Below, in pieces: positions 23,077-27,021 of a stretch of DNA of 27,021 bases. Source of the DNA: a virus; the IMG/VR virus record IMGVR_UViG_3300047496_000141, positions 1-27,021 of that record, one strand, 5' to 3'. Both the position numbers and the translations under genes were made by a program. Numbering within the stretch: the first letter of the stretch is position 1; each line of letters opens with the position of its first letter. The notes beneath the pieces were generated by a model. It saw only the letters and a program-made list of their open reading frames with translations, was not told the origin of the DNA and searched no databases.

Positions 23077-23105
23077 GGAGAAAACAAAAGTGTTGTTAGT
23101 ATAAT
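23077..23105 (+). promoter_or_regulatory. Putative leaderless promoter before the head-maturation genes
   Basis: TATAAT (23100-23105), TACACC, then the ATG at 23112, again exactly 6 nt. GGAGAA occupies the -35 place with a 17-bp spacer, matching the portal element (both read GGGAGAAAA ... TATAATTAC). It lies in a 39-bp gap after the fibre stop codon. Confidence 0.55.
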
Positions 23106-23111
23106 TACACC

Positions 23112-23705
23112 ATGAACAAATTCAAAAAACACTGGATTGAAAAAGGACTCGGTGACAACATCGTAAACATTTCCGATGCTGGCGATATTCCAGAATCGCT
23201 CCTCGCACGACAAGATCTCGAGAATGAGAACAACAAGCAAAGCACGAAATCCACTTTCATGGTTGGTGACATTGTTTGTCTCAGTCCTGGGGTTGATGGA
23301 AAGGTCATCGGTATCAATGGTTCAAAGTATGTCGTTATGACCACGATCGGAACGGAAGAAACGATTGACCAAGAATGGATTGATGCCGGAAATGTCACTC
23401 TCAAAGGAGCAGTTGAACAGACCGGAAAAGATCTCGACAAGCTTAAGGAGAAAGCAGCTGACGCGGACACCGAGGGAGAAAAAGACTCGATTGCGGGTAG
23501 AATTAAGTCAGCGCAAGAAAAGCGACAAAAAGCAACGATTGTCGCTCGGGAGAAAGAATCAACCGAAAAGTCCTTTAAAAACTTTTGGAAGAACAGCATC
23601 GAAAAAGGTAAGGGGATGGAGGACTGCGCGGAGTGCAAGGGCAGCGGAAAGATGGAGAAAGCAAAATGCACGCATTGTGATGGCGCCGGAGTAGTCACAA
23701 ACTAA
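23112..23705 (+). CDS. Zinc-finger protein sharing its N-terminus with the capsid protein (197 aa)
   Basis: Three parts. Residues 1-37 end in IPESLLARQDLE and align without gaps to residues 1-36 of the major capsid protein (15 identities in the last 20 positions). Residues about 48-100 (FMVGDIVCLSPGVDGKVIGI...) look like a small SH3-like beta barrel. After a charged helical stretch, the C-terminus has CAECKGSGK (172-180) and CTHCDGAG (186-193), two CxxCxGxG knuckles as in one zinc site of DnaJ. It sits right before the protease and has its own putative promoter. An assembly chaperone or capsid-associated protein is plausible. Not a known family to me. Confidence 0.75.
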   Translation: MNKFKKHWIEKGLGDNIVNISDAGDIPESLLARQDLENENNKQSTKSTFMVGDIVCLSPGVDGKVIGINGSKYVVMTTIGTEETIDQEWIDAGNVTLKGAVEQTGKDLDKLKEKAADADTEGEKDSIAGRIKSAQEKRQKATIVAREKESTEKSFKNFWKNSIEKGKGMEDCAECKGSGKMEKAKCTHCDGAGVVTN

Positions 23706-23707
23706 TC

Positions 23708-25393
23708 ATGGAAAAGAAAATTATTATCCAGGCGCAAGGGGACTTCCCTTTCACCTTCTATATCGAAAAAGCTATACCGACTGAGGAGAACGGTGCGCTC
23801 TTCGTCGAAGGAATCGCCTCCACGATTAATGTAGACCACGACAATGAACGCATGGCAGCTGAAGCTCTTGTTTCGATGGCGAACATCATCAACGAGACCG
23901 GCGTTCCTCTCCGCATCGAACACAGCAAGGCAGACAACGCAATCGTAGGCAAAGTATTCAAGGCTTGGGTTGATGAAAGAAACCAGCTTTGGATTAAGGC
24001 CGCGATCGACCCGGAGCATCCAGCAGGTCCCCTGATGCACGCCTCGCTCAAGCAAGGCACAAAGATGGGACTTTCGGTGGGTGGGAGGGTGAAGAACGCG
24101 GTCAAGGAAATGGTCGAGTCCACCGGAAAGATGATCAAGACGTTCTACGACGTGATGCTCGACGAAGTTTCAGTCACCACACGACCGGCGAACTATGATG
24201 CTTGGCTGGTTGCGAAGAGCATAGCGACAAAAGGGGACGACGTTTCAAGATTTTATAAGTCAAACCTTTACCGAGAATTTCTTTTCGAGAATCCGAAGTT
24301 CGATTACATGCAAAGTTTTGCAAAGTCGGTGCCAGAGGGTTCTTGGAAAAGGACGGAGAAGGATTATCAAATAATTAATAAAGAAGCCATGAACGAAAAA
24401 GATAAAGAAAAGAAGGAGAAGTCAGCAGACGACATGAAGGATGAGAAGAAGGAAAAGTCCGCTGAAGATATGAAAGACGAGAAGAAAGAAAAATCAGCGG
24501 AGGATGAGAAGAAGGAAAAGTCCGCTGACGACAAAAAGGAGGACACGGAGAAGTCCGTTTCCAAGGGTGAGTTCAACGCACTCAAGAGCATGGTTGAAAA
24601 GGGTTTCAATTCGATGTTCGACCTCGTGAAGGCAATGTCTACTGAAGCGAAGCAGACAACCAACCCGGACAAGGACAAAGAGGCTGATGACACGCAGCAA
24701 ACTGCCAAGGCTGAGAATGGTGAAGCGAAAGACACGACCAATCCGGACAAGGACAAGAAAGCGGAAGTTGGTGACGAGGCAAAAAAGGCTCAAGAAGACA
24801 AGGGCGGTGAGAAAAAGGAAAAGGCGCGCGATGGTCAGGAGGATTCGAAAGGCAACGGTGATGATGAGAAGGGTGAGCGTGAGAAGGCTCAGAAAGATGC
24901 AAAGGACGACGGTGAGGCAGACAGCAAGTACGAGATGAAGAGCGTATCCGACGCTATCGGAAAAATGCAATCAATGACTAAAACACTTCGCGGCGAGAAA
25001 GTGACGAAGAGCAAGGAAGTACGAAAGTCTTCCCTGTCCGAAATGGATGTCTTCGCGATCACTGTAGCGGAGAGCATTGACGCCCTCGCAGAACGCTTCG
25101 AAAAAGGCGGAAAGCGAGTACCAGGCTTGTCGCAGGCTTTGGTAGATGAAATCAAGAGCGATCCAGTGCTCCAGAAGAGCATTAAGGAGATGCTTAAGAT
25201 GCCAGGCGAAAAGCGTTCAGTTTCTATGGGAGTACCTTACATGGTTGACAAGACCGGTAAGAAATATGCTCTCACAGCGACTGAAATCAGCGACACCGTC
25301 CAAAAAAGCAAGAAGGAAAACACCGGTAAGTCATTCAGGGACGTATACAAAACTAACTTCTCTTCTTTCGGTCACAACGAAGGAAACGAGTAA
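23708..25393 (+). CDS. Prohead protease fused to a scaffold-like domain (561 aa)
   Basis: Residues about 15-170 form an HK97-type (S78/U35-like) prohead protease. The blocks are VEGIASTINVDHDNERM, LRIEHSKADNAIVGKV with H72, KMGLSVGGRV with S123, and LDEVSVTTRPAN with E153, matching the His-Ser-Glu triad order. The rest (about 225-560) is extremely charged: KEKSA(D/E)D-type repeats, TTNPDKDK repeats, then helical VFAITVAESIDALAERFEKGG, typical of delta/scaffold domains. It should guide capsid assembly and then cut the capsid N-terminus and itself. The in-frame ATG at 24389 could give a free scaffold protein. It starts 2 nt after the preceding stop. Confidence 0.88.
   Translation: MEKKIIIQAQGDFPFTFYIEKAIPTEENGALFVEGIASTINVDHDNERMAAEALVSMANIINETGVPLRIEHSKADNAIVGKVFKAWVDERNQLWIKAAIDPEHPAGPLMHASLKQGTKMGLSVGGRVKNAVKEMVESTGKMIKTFYDVMLDEVSVTTRPANYDAWLVAKSIATKGDDVSRFYKSNLYREFLFENPKFDYMQSFAKSVPEGSWKRTEKDYQIINKEAMNEKDKEKKEKSADDMKDEKKEKSAEDMKDEKKEKSAEDEKKEKSADDKKEDTEKSVSKGEFNALKSMVEKGFNSMFDLVKAMSTEAKQTTNPDKDKEADDTQQTAKAENGEAKDTTNPDKDKKAEVGDEAKKAQEDKGGEKKEKARDGQEDSKGNGDDEKGEREKAQKDAKDDGEADSKYEMKSVSDAIGKMQSMTKTLRGEKVTKSKEVRKSSLSEMDVFAITVAESIDALAERFEKGGKRVPGLSQALVDEIKSDPVLQKSIKEMLKMPGEKRSVSMGVPYMVDKTGKKYALTATEISDTVQKSKKENTGKSFRDVYKTNFSSFGHNEGNE
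24401..24550 (+). repeat. KDEKKEKSAED-type tandem repeats in the scaffold region
   Basis: Within the protease-scaffold gene, four imperfect units encode KEKSADDMKDEK, KEKSAEDMKDEK, KEKSAEDEK and KEKSADDKK. Unit length is 9-12 codons. The repeat is coding and intrinsically disordered; slippage may change copy number between related phages. Confidence 0.7.
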
Positions 25394-25400
25394 GACCCAT

Positions 25401-25421
25401 GTGGCTCCAGTCGTGGAGCAC
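25401..25421 (+). other. Hairpin in the protease-capsid gap
   Basis: GCTCCA (25404-25409) pairs with TGGAGC (25414-25419) around a GTCG loop, with two further outer pairs. No T run follows, so it is not a standard terminator; it may stabilise or process the capsid mRNA. It may also be chance within a coding-like stretch. Confidence 0.3.
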
Positions 25422-25490
25422 TTCGCTGGCTCGGCAGGGAAATCAATCTTGGCCGAAACCAGATCAGCTGATGGGAAAATTATCAAGTAA
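25401..25490 (+). CDS. Possible GTG-started mini-protein before the capsid gene (29 aa)
   Basis: Between the protease and capsid genes there are 109 bp. One frame is open with coding-like composition and reads MAPVVEHFAGSAGKSILAET, then RSADGKIIK, if GTG at 25401 is the start. It is in the capsid frame, but two stops (25488-25490 and 25494-25496) separate it from the capsid ATG. No convincing ribosome binding site is seen. It may be a real peptide, a frameshift extension of the scaffold, or a remnant. Confidence 0.25.
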   Translation: MAPVVEHFAGSAGKSILAETRSADGKIIK

Positions 25491-25502
25491 CTTTAAATCA
25501 CC

Positions 25503-26540
25503 ATGGACAGAGGAAGACTCGAAAAAGCATTGGAGCGATTTGAGAAGTCAGTGAACATTGCATTCGCTGGACCAACCCCAAACTCCCTCCTCGCGCGACA
25601 AGACCTGGAATCAGCGATTGTCGTTTTGTCAGACCGCCTCACTCCTTTCCGAGATCGTGTATCTCGCATCAAGGGAGAAGGCCTCGCACACTTGTGGAAC
25701 CAGCGAACACGCCTCGATAACGTCGCAGACGGACCAGCTGGCCTCGTGCAACTCTTCTACGCAGACGGAAACCTGCCAAGTACGACAGATCCGAACTACG
25801 TGCAGAAGACAGCAGCTTACAAGTACCTCGGTACTACAGCTGTTATCACTGGACCTATGATCGCATCCGGCCGATCATATATCGACATCGAAGCTGAAGT
25901 AGCGGAAGCATCCCTTCGCCGAATCATTCAGGCAGAGGAATGGGCGGACTTCCACGGCGACTCAAGCATCAACACCTTGTCTTACGACGGGTTCGATGTG
26001 GGAATTGTCACGAATGTCGGTAACAACGCAGCAGCAGCGCTCACAGCCACCGGCGTCACGATTCCGGCTGTCGATAAGATCATCAAGCTTATCCGCCTCC
26101 AGGGTGGAAACAAGCTCGACGGAATCTACTGCTCGTTCGGCATTCAGACGGTGATCAACCAGATCATCTCTCCTGCAGCACGTTACGTCATCTCCCTCGA
26201 TAGCCGAGAGAACCTCATCACGGCCGGAGATCACGTTGTTTCCTACCAGTCACCACTCGGACCTATTCCGGTTATTGGTAACTTCTTCTGTAACCCAGCG
26301 CTTCCTTACCCTATCAACCAGGCTGGATCATCCGGACCAACAGGAAACTTGGTCTCCAATCTTTACCTCCTTCGTCACGATGAGCAGGGCGTACAGATGG
26401 CTGATCTCGTTCCATTGGGACGAACGGAGCTCGCGAAGATCGCCGACACGGTGCGATTCTACCTCAATGAGTACCTCGTACTCATGCTCAAGGCTGAGCC
26501 TTGGGTCGGTATGGTCATCAACGTTTCGGACCCTGCTTAA
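25503..26540 (+). CDS. Major capsid protein, HK97-fold type (345 aa)
   Basis: Placed directly after the protease. WNQRTRLDNVADGPAGLVQL, then FYADGNLPSTTDPNYVQ and AYKYLGTTAVITGPMI resemble the N-arm/E-loop region. EAEVAEASLRRIIQAEEWAD is a spine-like helix. QTVINQIISPAARYVISLDS and a C-terminal RFYLNEYLVLMLKAEPWVGM resemble P- and A-domain elements of HK97-like capsids. Residues 1-36 (MDRGRLEKALERF...SLLARQDLE) match the N-terminus of the zinc-finger protein at 23112 and may be a processed or scaffold-binding segment. No good Shine-Dalgarno is visible. Confidence 0.85.
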   Translation: MDRGRLEKALERFEKSVNIAFAGPTPNSLLARQDLESAIVVLSDRLTPFRDRVSRIKGEGLAHLWNQRTRLDNVADGPAGLVQLFYADGNLPSTTDPNYVQKTAAYKYLGTTAVITGPMIASGRSYIDIEAEVAEASLRRIIQAEEWADFHGDSSINTLSYDGFDVGIVTNVGNNAAAALTATGVTIPAVDKIIKLIRLQGGNKLDGIYCSFGIQTVINQIISPAARYVISLDSRENLITAGDHVVSYQSPLGPIPVIGNFFCNPALPYPINQAGSSGPTGNLVSNLYLLRHDEQGVQMADLVPLGRTELAKIADTVRFYLNEYLVLMLKAEPWVGMVINVSDPA

Positions 26541-26550
26541 TAGCTAAGCA

Positions 26551-26632
26551 GACCATTCCGTGGTTGGGGGTTGTTCGGGTTCTTTCCCAGCTCGCGCAAC
26601 CCACAGGAAAGACAGTCACGGATCGGTCTTTT
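26551..26632 (+). terminator. Structured terminator-like element after the capsid gene
   Basis: The outer stem pairs GACC/CCGT (26551-26554, 26558-26561) with ACGG/GGTC (26618-26621, 26625-26628) across a 3x3 internal loop and is followed by TTTT. Inside, TCTTTCC (26581-26587) pairs with GGAAAGA (26606-26612), and GGGTTG (26568-26573) with CAACCC (26597-26602). The two inner helices interleave, which would make a pseudoknot. A leaky terminator after a highly expressed capsid gene is common in phages. The T tract is short, so an mRNA-stabilising structure is an alternative. Confidence 0.45.
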
Positions 26633-26637
26633 ACAAA

Positions 26638-27021
26638 ATGAAAATAAAAATACCGAAGCAAAAATCCTCCTATGTATTTTTTCGCGGGAAAGAATACCTC
26701 ACAGGAGAGTTCATTGACATATCAATCTCAGACGCCATGAAGCTCTCGCGCATGATGCCGGTGGAAATAGGAATGCCGAAGCAGCCGTATGATCCCAAGC
26801 TTTTCCACGAGCAGAAGAAGTTCGGAATCGTGAGTGACGTAGATTCAGTCAGCGGTTGGGGTAACGCAACGACCGGCCTCATCAAGTTCAGCCCTCAATA
26901 CGAAATTTCGCTTCTCGGTGAGCTCAAAGGCACAGTGGACTACTCGGCAAAGAAAGCTTTCAACAGAGATATTGAACCGGCAGGAGCGATGATCTGGCAT
27001 GAACAGCCGAAAGCGAACTGG
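26638..27021 (+). CDS. Probable glycosyltransferase, N-terminal part (partial, 128 aa visible)
   Basis: Runs off the window edge. FGIVSDVDSVSGWGNATTGL (residues 62-81) followed by PAGAMIWHEQPKANW (114-128) resembles the opening of GT4/GT-B-type phage glycosyltransferases, where a 'GyGn...gl...L' loop binds the nucleotide sugar and an 'i.H..P' strand ends the first domain half. The first 55 residues look like a small separate beta-rich appendage (SSYVFFRGKEYLTGEFIDI). The start follows the terminator-like element closely. Family call is tentative because the catalytic half is missing. Confidence 0.5.
   Translation, partial: MKIKIPKQKSSYVFFRGKEYLTGEFIDISISDAMKLSRMMPVEIGMPKQPYDPKLFHEQKKFGIVSDVDSVSGWGNATTGLIKFSPQYEISLLGELKGTVDYSAKKAFNRDIEPAGAMIWHEQPKANW

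Noticed and set aside
23105-23698. Long minus-strand ORF (197 aa) opposite the zinc-finger gene
   Set aside because: It mirrors the + strand gene almost base for base and is low-complexity (Ser/Phe/Leu-rich). The + strand frame has recognisable zinc knuckles and the shared capsid N-terminus.
24494-24970. Minus-strand Leu/Val-rich ORF (158 aa) that looks like a membrane protein
   Set aside because: Antisense of Lys/Glu-rich scaffold codons gives Leu/Phe/Ser runs; this is the expected artefact.
25463-25472. 10-bp palindrome ATCAGCTGAT as an operator
   Set aside because: One short perfect palindrome without a second copy or a nearby promoter is not enough.
25399-25554. 50-aa ORF (MWLQSWSTSLARQ...) across the capsid start
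   Set aside because: It is out of frame with the capsid gene, overlaps its start and has atypical composition; the GTG frame in the same gap looks more coding-like.
1-27021. Recoded TGA (Gly) as in some CPR bacteria
   Set aside because: Around a dozen TGA stops are used in ATGA overlaps, and recognisable families (YopX, HNH, GT2) end or begin correctly with the standard bacterial code.
1-27021. tRNA genes, integrase, attachment sites or replication origin
   Set aside because: I saw no cloverleaf-like sequence, recombinase motif or paired attachment repeat in this window; absence is by eye only.

Overview
The window reads as the packaging and head half of a tailed double-stranded DNA phage (Caudoviricetes) genome, or a prophage of one. 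Every supported gene is on the + strand, packed tightly, with about a dozen ATGA stop/start overlaps. TGA must therefore be a stop codon, which argues against the TGA=Gly code of some Gracilibacteria and Absconditabacteria. The large fibre (18771-23072) begins with a signal peptide and a Ser/Thr/Ala-rich module (ATSTT, MATSTSATSTF, NGINLTKGCFSIN types). I remember this style from secreted proteins of Patescibacteria (CPR, Parcubacteria-like). A CPR host is thus a reasonable inference, not a demonstration.

Layout. 1-4350: about 18 very small accessory genes. Recognisable ones are a YopX-family protein, several CxxC zinc-ribbon peptides, an HNH endonuclease, a DUF1737-like protein and a HicB-like mini-protein; there is also a tandemly duplicated gene pair. 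4325-6780: a small overlapping ORF, then terminase small and large subunits. 6839-13313: an inserted cassette with a superinfection-immunity-like membrane peptide, three GT2 glycosyltransferases, a reversibly-glycosylated-polypeptide/UDP-arabinopyranose-mutase-like (GT75) protein, a SAM methyltransferase, an RmlB-like sugar-nucleotide dehydratase and a GT-A-like protein lacking an obvious DxD. 13330-15660: small unknown proteins ending in one with a sigma-region-4-like helix-turn-helix. 15680-17653: portal. 17650-23072: a small beta-rich protein and two YadA-head-like fibre proteins, the second 1433 aa long. 23112-26540: a zinc-finger protein, a prohead protease fused to a long charged scaffold-like tail, and the HK97-type major capsid protein, followed by a structured terminator-like element. 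The window ends inside another probable glycosyltransferase.

How it fits together: terminase, portal, protease/scaffold and capsid are the normal HK97-type head module. It is split by two insertions: a glycan cassette between TerL and portal, and fibre genes between portal and protease. The cassette could decorate the virion or remodel the host surface. With the immunity peptide and the possibly secreted fibre, this phage seems to invest heavily in the cell surface.

The most interesting signals are: (1) four genes (7097, 8214, 15680, 23112) whose ATG lies exactly 6 nt after a TATAAT-like hexamer, so the start codon would be +1 (leaderless promoters); (2) a shared N-terminal module ending in SLLARQDLE in the zinc-finger protein and the major capsid protein, where the two DNA copies of the 9-residue core differ only at synonymous sites; (3) a YopX gene flanked by 20-bp exact direct repeats; (4) a possible pseudoknot-containing terminator after the capsid gene; (5) a fibre with a signal peptide.
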